A stretch of DNA of 64,000 bases from an uncultured Rhizobium sp. Its GTDB lineage: Bacteria > Pseudomonadota > Alphaproteobacteria > Rhizobiales > Rhizobiaceae. Below the pieces are notes generated by a model. That model was not told where the DNA came from, did not search any database, and saw only the letters and a list, made by a program, of their open reading frames with translations. Location of the stretch: positions 186,001 through 250,000 of the forward strand of contig CAMFIE010000001.1 of NCBI GenBank assembly GCA_945952315.1, read 5' to 3'. This document shows positions 53,351 to 61,931 of this stretch, piece after piece; position 1 is the first letter of the stretch; the number at the start of each line of letters is the position of its first letter. The translations under genes and the position numbers were made by a program.

Positions 53351-53956
53351 ATGTCGGAAAAACGGACGTCCAAGCGGGAAGATCTGCGGCTGCGGGTCCT
53401 GGATGCCGCTTCTCAGCTGATCGCCGAGCAGGGGCTTCAGGGATTGCGGGCGCGCGATATCGCCGAGCGCGCCGGATGTGCGCTGGGAGGGCTCTACACG
53501 GTTTTTGCCGATCTCGACGACCTGATCCTGCATGTCAATTCACGCACGCTGGGCGATATGGAAAAGACGCTGACCGAAGCCGCGGCCGTGCGCGGTGACG
53601 CCCCGCCCTTTGAGGTCCTGGCCCTTGCCTATCTGGGTTTTGCCCGGCAGAAGGCCCGGCTCTGGTCGGCCTTGTTCGAGCATCGCATGCCGGAGGGCGT
53701 CGCCGTGCCGGACTGGCATCTGCAAGAACATGTGTTTCTTGTCGGTCTAATCATCCAGCCGCTTTCCGCTATCCTTCCCGATCTTTCACAGGAAGATCTG
53801 GTCATCCGCGCCAAGACGCTGTTTGCCGCCGTGCATGGCGTGATCGCGCTCAGTCTTGACAACCGCTATGTCGGATTGCCGTCGACAGCGCTGGAGGACG
53901 AGGTGCGTGCCCTTGCCAGAGCCCTTGCCGCGGGCATCAGGGCGGAGGCCGGATAG
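53351..53956 (+). CDS. TetR-family repressor of the pspA/phospholipid-repair operon
   Basis: This 201-residue TetR-type repressor has the N-terminal helix-turn-helix DAASQLIAEQGLQGLRARDIAERAGCALGGLYTVFADLDDLILHV (about residues 18-60). A helical ligand domain follows whose composition suits a hydrophobic effector such as an acyl compound. AGGAGAGG precedes the ATG at 53351; the longer frame from 53330 would start inside the third operator. It is divergent from pspA. Confidence 0.9.
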   Translation: MSEKRTSKREDLRLRVLDAASQLIAEQGLQGLRARDIAERAGCALGGLYTVFADLDDLILHVNSRTLGDMEKTLTEAAAVRGDAPPFEVLALAYLGFARQKARLWSALFEHRMPEGVAVPDWHLQEHVFLVGLIIQPLSAILPDLSQEDLVIRAKTLFAAVHGVIALSLDNRYVGLPSTALEDEVRALARALAAGIRAEAG

Positions 53957-54068
53957 AAAATCCGGGTGCAGCGGACCGGCATTAACGCATAGGCAAGATC
54001 GCTTTGATATTAAATTATATAAATGATCCCGCATCGCGGATTATGTCGTCCAACCGCAAAAAGTGAAC

Positions 54069-55103
54069 ATGGACATGGCCACCAAGCCCACCCTTGCAAT
54101 GCGCATCGCCGCCGTCATGCAGATGATGAATATCGAGAGTTTCCCGCGAAACTACGAGCTTGTCTACGAGGCCTATGTGGGCGGCAATGCGGAGCTTGCC
54201 AAGGAATTCCGGGCGCTGGGGCAGGATTGCTCTCAATATGCGCTTGATCAGCTGGGGCGGAAATATCTGCCGCATCATTTCGAGGCTGGAACGCTGGAAG
54301 CCCATACGGGCAAGGTGAAGGACGAGATGCACGCCTTCCTGGAGGTGCTGCAGGAGGAGCAAACCTCGCTTGCCGAATATAACCAGCTGGTCGGCAATGC
54401 CATGCAGACCATGGCTTCCGGCAAGCCGGATACCAGTATGCTGGCGCAATCCTTCCAGGCCCTGGAAGAAGCCACCCGCCAGCGCCATGAGCGCACCGAA
54501 ACGATCAGCCGTCAGGTGTCGCAGCAGACCGCGGCCCTGCAGGCCGTTGCCGCCGAAGTCGCTTCCACGGAGATGCAGAAATACACGGATGCCGTGACCG
54601 GTCTCGGCAATCGTCGTCTTTTCAACCGCGAGCTGGCGCAAGTGTTCAAGGATCATCATTCCGGCTCGCCCTTCGGCGTTGCGGTGATCGATCTCGATTT
54701 CTATGAGCGCTATGCCGAGAAAAAGATGATCAGCAATGAGTTCATCCGTGGCCTCGCCGGCATGGTGAATTCGGAAATCCCCTACGGCAGCCAGCTCTGC
54801 CGGTTCGATGGCTGCAAGTTCGGCCTGATCTACAAGGATGCCCATGCCGACAAGCTGCGCAACTTCGCGCAGCATATGCAGAATGCGATCCAGAAATCGA
54901 ATGGCATGCGCGGTGTCAGCCTTTCGGTCGGTGTCTGCATGTCGGAAGAGGCAAGCGATGGCCTCGATATCGTAACGCTCGCTGAAAAGGCGCTGCGCAG
55001 CGGGCAATCCACCGGACCATCGACCGTCACATTCCACACCAGCCCCAATGGCCAGCACGGTGCCCGCAAGAACCTTGCGATGTATGAGACCGGCTTCTCC
55101 TGA
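54069..55103 (+). CDS. Degenerate GGDEF-domain protein
   Basis: The 344-residue protein has an N-terminal helical part (about 1-160, with coiled coil around 85-160). A C-terminal GGDEF-type fold follows, starting at TDAVTGLGNRRLFNREL. The catalytic GGDEF is replaced by DGCKF (about 247-251, RFDGCKF), which should abolish cyclase activity, although VIDLDFY keeps two metal-region aspartates. It may act as a c-di-GMP binding or partner protein, or as a scaffold. ATG at 54069 is chosen; a GTG at 54063 is also possible. Confidence 0.85.
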   Translation: MDMATKPTLAMRIAAVMQMMNIESFPRNYELVYEAYVGGNAELAKEFRALGQDCSQYALDQLGRKYLPHHFEAGTLEAHTGKVKDEMHAFLEVLQEEQTSLAEYNQLVGNAMQTMASGKPDTSMLAQSFQALEEATRQRHERTETISRQVSQQTAALQAVAAEVASTEMQKYTDAVTGLGNRRLFNRELAQVFKDHHSGSPFGVAVIDLDFYERYAEKKMISNEFIRGLAGMVNSEIPYGSQLCRFDGCKFGLIYKDAHADKLRNFAQHMQNAIQKSNGMRGVSLSVGVCMSEEASDGLDIVTLAEKALRSGQSTGPSTVTFHTSPNGQHGARKNLAMYETGFS

Positions 55104-55136
55104 AATCGCTGAACAGGTTCCGAGCATCATTTCCCG

Positions 55137-55168
55137 TCACCCCCGGAGGCTAGCGCATCCGGGGGTGA
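55137..55168 (+). other. Long perfect hairpin without a U-run
   Basis: TCACCCCCGGA (55137-55147) pairs with TCCGGGGGTGA (55158-55168), an 11-bp stem with a 10-nt loop. It lies 34 bp after the degenerate GGDEF gene. No T-run follows, so it may be an RNA-stabilising or factor-assisted end rather than an intrinsic terminator. Confidence 0.5.
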
Positions 55169-55244
55169 ATTGCTTCATCGAGCCTGTTTTGAACCCGTTT
55201 TGGCCCCTTGAGGCGACCATCGCATCAAAGCGGTCAGAAGTCTC

Positions 55245-55274
55245 TTGACGAAAATGTTATCGATAACATATGGT
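55245..55274 (+). promoter_or_regulatory. Promoter and operator of the RbsABC-type importer operon
   Basis: TTGACG (55245-55250) and TATGGT (55269-55274) are 18 bases apart. The perfect 16-bp palindrome ATGTTATCGATAACAT (55254-55269) sits in the spacer and touches the -10 box. The same palindrome recurs at 62737-62752. Its core TGTTATCGATAACA resembles GntR/IdnR-type LacI-family sites, matching the repressor at 59079-60107. Confidence 0.78.
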
Positions 55275-55302
55275 GCTCCTACCTAAGCTTTGGGAGGAGC
55301 GA

Positions 55303-56799
55303 ATGGATCAGGGCAGGCTTCTTCAGTTCCGGGGCGTTTCAAAGGACTTCGGTGGCACCAAGGCCCTGACGACTGTTTCGCTCGATCTGAAGCGTGGCGA
55401 AATCCTGGCCCTGCTCGGTGAAAATGGCGCGGGCAAATCCACGCTGATCAAGACACTTGCCGGAATTTACAAGCCGGATGCGGGGGAAATCCTTCTCAAT
55501 GGGCAGCCTTACCAGCATCGTCCGCCGCGTCCGAACGAGCGCCAGCCGGTGGCCTTCATTCATCAGGATCTTGGCCTGATCGAATGGATGACGGTCGGTG
55601 AAAATGTGGGGCTCGCCCAGGGCTTTTCGATGCGCCGAAGATTGATCGACTGGCGCGCGACCGAGCGTCGCACGGCCGAGGCACTGAAGCTTGTCGGTTG
55701 TGATTTTGATCCCTCGACCCGCGTTCAGGATCTGACCCGCACCGAAAAGTCACTGGTTGCCATTGCCCGCGCGCTTGCCGTTGAAGCCGATATCCTCGTT
55801 CTCGACGAACCAACCGCAAGCCTGCCCGCTGACGAGGTGGAGCGCCTGTTTGCTGCGATCCGCCCGCTGAAGGAGCGTGGTGTCGCGATGATCTACGTGT
55901 CGCACCGTCTTGATGAAATCTTCCGGATTGCAGATCGGGTTGCCGTGCTTCGTGACGGCCATCTGGTCGGCGAAACGCCGGTGGCGGAAACCAATCCGGA
56001 TTCATTGATCCGGATGATCGTCGGTGCAAAAGCCGGGCAGCTTTTTGCAAAGGCAGACTGTCGGCCCGGAGAGGTTCTCGTCTCAGTGCGCGATCTTGCA
56101 ACCCGTGGGGCAGGTCCGGTGAGCTTTGATCTGCGGCAGGGTGAGTTGCTTGGCCTCGTCGGCCTGCGTGGCGCCGGGCAGGAACTGGTTGGCCGGGCCC
56201 TGTTCGGGGCCGAGCCGATGCGGGGTCATGTGTCGATCAAGGGCACAGCACCGGATCTTTCCACCCCGGAAACTGCAATCGCATCCGGGATTGGCCTGAT
56301 CGCCCGCGACCGCACGGAAGAAAGCGTGGCCATGGCTTTGACCCTGCGCGAGAACACGTTTCTCAATCCAGGCGCATCGGGCCGCGGTCGCTTCGACCTT
56401 CTCTCACCCGCGAAAGAGGCTGCGCGCGCTGCAGAAATCGGCGAAACGGTGGGTCTTCGCCCGAATGACCAGTCGCTTGCCATCGAAGCGCTTTCCGGCG
56501 GCAACCAGCAGAAGGTGGTGGTTGGCCGCTGGCTTGCGACCGGCCGCCGCTTTCTCATTGCGGAAGATCCGACCGCCGGTGTGGATGTGGGTGCCAAGGC
56601 CGACATCTACCGGCTGATTGCCCGTGCCGTCGAGGACGGGCTCGCCGTTCTGGTCATCTCCACCGATTTCGAGGAGATCGCCCATATCTGCCACCGAGCA
56701 CTGGTTTTTTCCCGCGGACAGATTGTCCGGGAACTTGCCGGTGCCGATCTGACCACCTCTGCCGTCATAGCCGCGGCCTCCGCTTCCGAAGCGGCCTGA
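55303..56799 (+). CDS. Sugar ABC transporter ATP-binding protein (RbsA/MglA type)
   Basis: The 498-residue protein has two ATPase domains in one chain, as in RbsA. Domain one has Walker A GENGAGKST, signature LTRTEKSLVAIARAL and Walker B LVLDEPTASL; domain two keeps LSGGNQQKVVVGRWL and LIAEDPTAGVDVG but has a shortened nucleotide loop (GLRGAGQEL), which is normal in this class. GGGAGGAGCG precedes the ATG. It forms an importer with the permease and binding protein downstream; the cargo is probably the sugar acid used by the nearby cluster. Confidence 0.93.
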   Translation: MDQGRLLQFRGVSKDFGGTKALTTVSLDLKRGEILALLGENGAGKSTLIKTLAGIYKPDAGEILLNGQPYQHRPPRPNERQPVAFIHQDLGLIEWMTVGENVGLAQGFSMRRRLIDWRATERRTAEALKLVGCDFDPSTRVQDLTRTEKSLVAIARALAVEADILVLDEPTASLPADEVERLFAAIRPLKERGVAMIYVSHRLDEIFRIADRVAVLRDGHLVGETPVAETNPDSLIRMIVGAKAGQLFAKADCRPGEVLVSVRDLATRGAGPVSFDLRQGELLGLVGLRGAGQELVGRALFGAEPMRGHVSIKGTAPDLSTPETAIASGIGLIARDRTEESVAMALTLRENTFLNPGASGRGRFDLLSPAKEAARAAEIGETVGLRPNDQSLAIEALSGGNQQKVVVGRWLATGRRFLIAEDPTAGVDVGAKADIYRLIARAVEDGLAVLVISTDFEEIAHICHRALVFSRGQIVRELAGADLTTSAVIAAASASEAA

Positions 56800-56817
56800 T
56801 CCGGGAGACTGAATGCC

Positions 56818-57876
56818 ATGAATTCCATCCATTCGACAGCACTGGAGCCGACCAGAGCAGAGCTGAAAGGGCTTTCGCGGCTGGAACGCTGGCAGCGCCT
56901 GCTGCCTGTCTATGGTCTGGTCATTCTGACGGCGTTGCTGACGTTGCTGTTCTGCATCCTGCTGCCGGATACGTTCCCGACGCTTCTCAACCTGCGTTCG
57001 ATCATCGCCAACAAGACCATCATTGCCATCCTCTCGCTTGCGGCCATGATCCCCATGGCCTGCGGCCGCATCGATCTCACCATCGGGTATGGCATCGTGC
57101 TCTGGCATATCCTGGCAATCAGCCTGCAGACCATGTTCGGCCTGCCCTGGCCGCTGGCGGTGCTTGTCGTGCTTTTGCTCGGGGCTGCGACCGGTTTCCT
57201 GAACGGCATACTGGTGGAAGTCGCAAAGATCGACAGCTTCATTGCGACGCTTGGCACCGGCACCGTCATCTATGCGCTGGCGCTCTGGCACACCGGCGGT
57301 CGTCAGGTGATCGGGGTTCTGCCCGACGGGTTTTATGCGCTGAACGGGATCATGCTGTTTGGCCTGCCGATCACGGGCTACTATGTTCTGGTGCTCGCGC
57401 TGGTGATGTGGATCGTCTTCGAATATCTGCCTGTCGGCCGTTACATCTATGCAATCGGGGCCAATCCCAAGGCTGCGGCCTTGAACGGCATTCCCGTACG
57501 CCGCTTCGTGATTGCCGCCTTCATCACGTCCGGCACGCTTTCCGCCATCGCAGGCGTGCTGCTCGCCTCGCGTCTGCGGATCGGGCAGGCTAGCGTCGGG
57601 CTTGAATATCTGCTGCCCGCGCTGGTCGGCGCCTTCCTCGGTTCCACCACGATCAAGCCAGGCCGGGTGAATGTCTGGGGTACGATCATCGGCGTTACCA
57701 TTCTGGCGGTGGGTATTGCCGGCATCCAGCAATTCGGCGGTTCCTTCTTTGTCGAGCCGCTCTTCAACGGTGTCACCCTGCTCGTTGCAATCGGCATCGC
57801 CGGTTATGCCCAGCGCCGCAAGGGCATCGCCAAGACCGCCATTCCGGCGCCCTCAGCGCCGGCCAAATCCGAGTAA
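56818..57876 (+). CDS. Sugar ABC transporter permease (RbsC type)
   Basis: The 352-residue inner-membrane permease has about ten hydrophobic segments. RbsC-type markers are AMIPMACGRIDLTIGYGI, NGILVEVAKIDSFIATLGTGTVIYAL and IYAIGANPKAAALNGIPVRR. It starts 18 bp after the ATPase gene with GGGAGA upstream. It forms the homodimeric channel of the importer. Confidence 0.92.
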   Translation: MNSIHSTALEPTRAELKGLSRLERWQRLLPVYGLVILTALLTLLFCILLPDTFPTLLNLRSIIANKTIIAILSLAAMIPMACGRIDLTIGYGIVLWHILAISLQTMFGLPWPLAVLVVLLLGAATGFLNGILVEVAKIDSFIATLGTGTVIYALALWHTGGRQVIGVLPDGFYALNGIMLFGLPITGYYVLVLALVMWIVFEYLPVGRYIYAIGANPKAAALNGIPVRRFVIAAFITSGTLSAIAGVLLASRLRIGQASVGLEYLLPALVGAFLGSTTIKPGRVNVWGTIIGVTILAVGIAGIQQFGGSFFVEPLFNGVTLLVAIGIAGYAQRRKGIAKTAIPAPSAPAKSE

Positions 57877-57916
57877 TGCAGTCCAACATCCACGATTCTC
57901 AAGGGAGGAGAACCCG

Positions 57917-59017
57917 ATGAAACGCAGAGATTTCCTGATGACCACGGCAGCCGGTGTCATGGCTGTGATGTTTGCGGCCCCGGCCTTTGCCGATGCCATG
58001 AGCGATGCGCAGGCGGTTGTCGCCAAATATGCCACCAAGGTGGACAAGTGGGATGGCCCGACGGACGGCCCGAAGGCTGCCGAGGGCAAGTCCATCGTCG
58101 TGCTTGCAGCGGACATGAAGAACGGTGGTATCCTGGGCGTCGTGAACGGCATCCAGGAAGCAGCCGCTGCGGCTGGCTGGAAGGTGACCGTTCTGGATGG
58201 CGCTGGGTCGGTCGAAGGCCGCACCGCCGCCTTCGGTCAGGCGATGACGCTGAAGCCGGATGGCATCATCATCAACGGCTTCGACGCGGTGGAGCAGAAG
58301 CCCGCCATGGAAGCTGCCAAGGGCGCAAACATCCCGATGGTGTCCTGGCATGCCGCCCCGGCGGTAGGTCCCGTGCCGGAGGTGGGCGTCTTCGCAAACG
58401 TCACCACCGACGCGATGGAAGTGTCGAAGGCCGCGGCCAACTATGCCTTCGTTGACGCCGGCGGCAAGCCGGGCGTGATCATCTTCACCGATTCCACCTA
58501 TGCCATCGCCATTGCCAAGGCAGACCGGATGAAGCAGGAAATCGAGGCGCTTGGCGGCACGGTTCTGGAATATGTCGATACGCCGATTGCCGAGACCTCG
58601 CAGCGCATGCCGCAGCTCACCACAACGCTGCTGCAGAAATATGGTGCGAAATGGACCCATTCGCTCGCCATCAACGACATCTATTATGACTTCATGGGCC
58701 CGTCGCTCGCTGCTGCAGGCATTGCCGGTGACGGTGCGCCGAAGAGTGTTGCCGCAGGCGACGGTTCGGAAAGCGCCTATCAGCGCATCCGCGCAAAGCA
58801 GTATCAGTCGGTTACCGTTGCCGAGCCGCTCAATCTTCAGGGCTGGCAGCTGGTCGATGAACTGAACCGCGCCTTCAACGGTGTGGAATGGTCCGGCTAT
58901 GTCTCGCCGCTGCATGTCGTCACCACCGACAATGTGGAATTCGACGGTGGCCCGAAGAACACCTTCGATCCGGACAATGGCTATCGCGACGCCTACAAGA
59001 AGATCTGGGGCAAGTAA
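57917..59017 (+). CDS. Sugar ABC transporter substrate-binding protein (RbsB-like)
   Basis: The 366-residue periplasmic protein has a twin-basic signal region (MKRRDFLMTTAAGVMAVMFAAPAFA, cleaved about residue 25) and a type I binding fold beginning SIVVLAADMKNGGILGVVNGIQEAAAAAGW. QAMTLKPDGIIINGFDA and AKQYQSVTVAEPLNLQGW follow. GGGAGGAG precedes the ATG. The RRDF sequence hints at Tat-type export, though it is not a perfect Tat motif. Ligand unknown. Confidence 0.92.
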   Translation: MKRRDFLMTTAAGVMAVMFAAPAFADAMSDAQAVVAKYATKVDKWDGPTDGPKAAEGKSIVVLAADMKNGGILGVVNGIQEAAAAAGWKVTVLDGAGSVEGRTAAFGQAMTLKPDGIIINGFDAVEQKPAMEAAKGANIPMVSWHAAPAVGPVPEVGVFANVTTDAMEVSKAAANYAFVDAGGKPGVIIFTDSTYAIAIAKADRMKQEIEALGGTVLEYVDTPIAETSQRMPQLTTTLLQKYGAKWTHSLAINDIYYDFMGPSLAAAGIAGDGAPKSVAAGDGSESAYQRIRAKQYQSVTVAEPLNLQGWQLVDELNRAFNGVEWSGYVSPLHVVTTDNVEFDGGPKNTFDPDNGYRDAYKKIWGK

Positions 59018-59041
59018 TCGAAAGGCCCCAGCAAGAGCACG

Positions 59042-59075
59042 AAACGCGGTCCTTCGGGGCCGCGTTTTGTTTTTC
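59042..59075 (+). terminator. Intrinsic terminator with UUCG tetraloop
   Basis: AAACGCGGTCC (59042-59052) pairs with GGGCCGCGTTT (59057-59067), including one U-G pair, around a TTCG loop. TGTTTTT follows. It ends the importer operon just before the convergent repressor gene. Confidence 0.9.
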
Positions 59076-59078
59076 AAG

Positions 59079-60107
59079 TCAGCGCGTGCTTTCGCGCACG
59101 ATCAGTTGCGGATCGATGCGGATATGGCCGACATCTCCTGATGCGTCCAGAATGTCGAGGATCAGCTGGCCGGTGGAAAGGCCGATTTCGCGGGCTCGCG
59201 CATTGATGGTTGTGAGCGTCGGCACGGAAATCCCGCCGATTTCATAATCGCCAAAGCCCCCGATGGCGATGCGCTCCGGCACGGAAATGCCCCGCCTCTG
59301 GCATTCGGTCAGCGCCCCGAAAGCAGAAAGGTCAGAGACACAGATCACCGCTTCCGTATCGGGAAGATCATGCAGCAGCCGTGCCATGGCGTTCGCCCCC
59401 TCGCGCATGGATATCGGCGGCGTGCCTGCTGCGATCAGTCGTGAGGCATCAAGTCCATGCGCGGTCATCGCCTCGATGAAACCGAGACGGCGGTCGGAAC
59501 CGCGCGTGTCGCGTCCCGCGTCGCCGCCGATGAAGGCGATTTTCCGGTAACCGACCTCGACCAGATGATCGACCATGCCGCGCACGGCCTGCGCATTGGA
59601 AAATCCGACGAAATGGCCAATGGGGTCCGTGGGCGCATCCCAGGTCTCGATCACGGGAATGTGGGCGTTTTCGAGAAGCCTGCGGGCGCGCGGCGTATGC
59701 TTGCCGCCCGTCACCACAATCGCCTGCGGCTTGCGGCGCAGCAATTGCTCGATCAGCCGCTCCTCCTCCTGCATGTCGTAGTTGGTATAGCCGAGCAGGA
59801 TCTGCATGCTGCGTGCGGCGAGCACTTCGGAAAGGCCGCCGACCGTATCGGCGAAGTTTGCATTGTTGATGGACGGTATGGTGACGGCGACGAAATCCGT
59901 CTTTTGCGAGCGAAGGCTTGAAGCGGTGCTGTCGAACACATAGCCGAGATCATCGGCCGCCTTGAGGATCGCGTCGCGGGTTTCCGGGCTGATCAGGCTG
60001 TCTGACTTGAAGGCCCGCGACACGGTCATCGGTGAAACGCCGGTGACGCGGGCGATATCCGCCATGGTGGGCGGCTTGCGGGGCGCTTTCACGGACGGAT
60101 CGGTCAT
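59079..60107 (-). CDS. GntR/IdnR-like LacI-family repressor of the sugar-acid regulon
   Basis: The 342-residue LacI-family protein has PTMADIARVTGVSPMTVSRAFKSDSLISPETR (DNA-binding helix about 14-40) and an effector domain with IPSINNANFADTVGGLSEVL and IGGFGDYEIGGISVPTLTTI, the latter characteristic of the gluconate/idonate repressors GntR and IdnR. The best targets are the two identical 16-bp palindromes at 55254 and 62737 and the imperfect one just before its own start. The effector is probably a sugar acid. GGAAG lies five bases before the ATG. Confidence 0.92.
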   Translation of the reverse strand: MTDPSVKAPRKPPTMADIARVTGVSPMTVSRAFKSDSLISPETRDAILKAADDLGYVFDSTASSLRSQKTDFVAVTIPSINNANFADTVGGLSEVLAARSMQILLGYTNYDMQEEERLIEQLLRRKPQAIVVTGGKHTPRARRLLENAHIPVIETWDAPTDPIGHFVGFSNAQAVRGMVDHLVEVGYRKIAFIGGDAGRDTRGSDRRLGFIEAMTAHGLDASRLIAAGTPPISMREGANAMARLLHDLPDTEAVICVSDLSAFGALTECQRRGISVPERIAIGGFGDYEIGGISVPTLTTINARAREIGLSTGQLILDILDASGDVGHIRIDPQLIVRESTR

Positions 60108-60112
60108 CAGGG

Positions 60113-60138
60113 CTTCCGGTTATCGATATCACCGGAAG
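60113..60138. promoter_or_regulatory. Imperfect operator before the sugar-acid repressor gene
   Basis: The 16 bases 60117-60132 match 12 of 16 positions of ATGTTATCGATAACAT. They lie between the outer arms CTTCCGG (60113-60119) and CCGGAAG (60132-60138). It stands a few bases before the repressor start and could give weak autoregulation. Confidence 0.5.
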
Positions 60139-60207
60139 TGAAGCCTGTTTGATCCTCCAATGCAAGCGTCAGGCGCGCCTTGTCCCCCTCCGGCTGCGTT
60201 CGCGCGG

Positions 60208-60543
60208 TCAGCTGAGCGGAAACTCATGTGCTTCGGTGACATGGTGATGCACCCGCCCGGTGAAATAGCGGGACAGAACCGCTTCGGTGGCAGCCCGCGA
60301 TTCGGCGCGCACCGGGCTTGCAAGCGCTGTCTCGACGGCTGCGAGATCCGGATAGCTGATCGCAAGGATCAGCGGATATTCGGGTGCTCCGTCATCGCGC
60401 GCGACGGCAAAGGTGACACGCACCGACACTGCCCCCGGGAACTGCTTCCATTTCGGCAGCACGGTTTCGAGGATCGCCTTGCGGAACGCCTCCGTTTCGC
60501 CCGCCTTCACCGTGCCATCGAACAATGCATAGCGTGTGATCAT
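60208..60543 (-). CDS. EthD/Dabb-like alpha/beta-barrel protein
   Basis: This 111-residue small protein has an N-terminal strand MITRYALFDGTV, a helix with FRKAILETVLPKW, and a central YPLILAISYPDLAAVETAL. The fold pattern is that of the dimeric alpha-beta barrel (Dabb/EthD) proteins. Histidines near the end (GRVHHHVTEAHEF) could bind a metal. It overlaps the dehydrogenase gene above (ATGA). It is the second such protein in this window inside a sugar-related operon. Role unknown. Confidence 0.72.
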   Translation of the reverse strand: MITRYALFDGTVKAGETEAFRKAILETVLPKWKQFPGAVSVRVTFAVARDDGAPEYPLILAISYPDLAAVETALASPVRAESRAATEAVLSRYFTGRVHHHVTEAHEFPLS

Positions 60544-61427
60544 TCCGCGATCTCCCTTTTCGCGCCCTTGAAGAATTCCATCAATGCAGCCTGATCCTCG
60601 CCGCCGAGGCCGGCCGCGGTCAGCATCCGGTGCACTTCGGCACAGACGGCGGTGAGCGGCATGGCGGTATTGGTGCGGCGGGCGAGATCCTGCGCGCCGT
60701 TGAGGTCCTTGACCATGTTGTCGATCCGCCCCGTGCGGCGATAATCCCTGGCCACAAAGCGTGGCATATATTCCTGCAGTATGGCGCTGTCGGCGCGGCC
60801 ACCCTTCAGCGCCTGCGGAATCTTCGCGGCGTCGACACCGGCATCAAGCGCGAGCTGGGTTGCCTCCGCCACAGCCAGGAAATTCAGCCCGCAAAGAACC
60901 TGATTGATCAGTTTGGTGGTCTGGCCGGCCCCGGATGGACCCATATGGGTATAATTGGTGGCGACATGCCGGAGCACCTGATGGGCATCGCGCACATCTT
61001 CTTCCGTTCCGCCCGCCATCAGGGTCAGCTGACCGGTCAATGCCTTGGGTGCGCCACCGGAAAGGGGGCTGTCGACAAAGCGCAGGCCCCGCGACTTTGC
61101 TTCCGCTGCGATCTCACGGGTTGCCTCGGGATCGATGGAAGACATGTCTATGACGAGTGTTCCCGCCTTTGCGCCTTCTGCCACACCTGCGGCACCAAAG
61201 AGGGCGGCCTGAACGATACGCGGCGAATTGAGGCTGAGGATCACGTAATCCGATCTTCCCGCCGCTTCCGCAGCACTCTCGGCTGCCGTGGCACCCAAGG
61301 CGACCAGCTCCTCGACCTTTGCCCGGTCGAGATCAAAGACCTGCAGAGACTGGCCGGTCTCGACAAGGCGGCGCCCGATTGCGCCTCCCATTGCTCCGGC
61401 CCCGATCAAGGCTACCTGAAGGCTCAT
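60540..61427 (-). CDS. NAD-dependent 3-hydroxyisobutyrate/2-hydroxy-3-oxopropionate dehydrogenase-family protein
   Basis: The 295-residue beta-hydroxyacid dehydrogenase has the cofactor motif LIGAGAMGGAIGRRL, the substrate loop DSPLSGGAPKA (about 118-128) and the catalytic lysine in GQTTKLINQVLCG. Members act on 3-hydroxyisobutyrate, tartronate semialdehyde, or sugar acids. In this cluster a sugar-acid hydroxyl is likely. The start overlaps the gluconokinase stop (ATGA) and the stop overlaps the barrel-protein gene. Confidence 0.9.
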   Translation of the reverse strand: MSLQVALIGAGAMGGAIGRRLVETGQSLQVFDLDRAKVEELVALGATAAESAAEAAGRSDYVILSLNSPRIVQAALFGAAGVAEGAKAGTLVIDMSSIDPEATREIAAEAKSRGLRFVDSPLSGGAPKALTGQLTLMAGGTEEDVRDAHQVLRHVATNYTHMGPSGAGQTTKLINQVLCGLNFLAVAEATQLALDAGVDAAKIPQALKGGRADSAILQEYMPRFVARDYRRTGRIDNMVKDLNGAQDLARRTNTAMPLTAVCAEVHRMLTAAGLGGEDQAALMEFFKGAKREIAE

Positions 61428-61921
61428 GTCCGTACTCCCCGGATTGCGGACAAGGCGTCCGCCACGATTTTTTCGAGACTTGCGTCAATGGAAACAGTGA
61501 TGGCCTGCTCGTCGGCGGCGGGTGGTTCCAGCGTTGCAAACTGGCTGTCGAGCAAGCTTGCGGGCATGAAATGCCCCTTGCGGGCCCGCATCCGGCTTTC
61601 GATCAGTGCCCGTGAGCCGGCAAGGTGCAGGAAGGTGACCGGATGCCCTGCCGACTGGCGGATGCGATCCCGGTAGATCCGTTTCAATGCGGAGCAGCCG
61701 ATGATCATGCCCGCCGGATTGGCTTTCAGCCGGTCGCCGACCCGGTCAAGCCAGGGAAAGCGATCCGCATCCGTCAGCGGAATTCCGGCACTCATCTTGG
61801 CGATGTTCTCTTTCGGATGCAGATCGTCGCCGTCCGCGAAGGGCAGGTGAAGCGCCCGCCCGAGCGCTTCGCCCACCGAGGTTTTGCCGCAACCGGAAAC
61901 GCCCATCACCACCAGATGCAT
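61424..61921 (-). CDS. gntK: Gluconokinase
   Basis: This 165-residue kinase phosphorylates D-gluconate to 6-phosphogluconate. It has the P-loop VMGVSGCGKTSVGEAL (residues 4-19), FADGDDLHPKENIAKMSAGIPLTDADRFPWL and CSALKRIYRDRIR, all typical of the short GntK family. The ATG at 61921 uses a GAGG site; the longer frame would run into the SDR gene. It completes the path from idonate via 5-ketogluconate to the pentose phosphate/Entner-Doudoroff pool. Confidence 0.95.
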   Translation of the reverse strand: MHLVVMGVSGCGKTSVGEALGRALHLPFADGDDLHPKENIAKMSAGIPLTDADRFPWLDRVGDRLKANPAGMIIGCSALKRIYRDRIRQSAGHPVTFLHLAGSRALIESRMRARKGHFMPASLLDSQFATLEPPAADEQAITVSIDASLEKIVADALSAIRGVRT

Positions 61922-61931
61922 CGGCCTTGCC

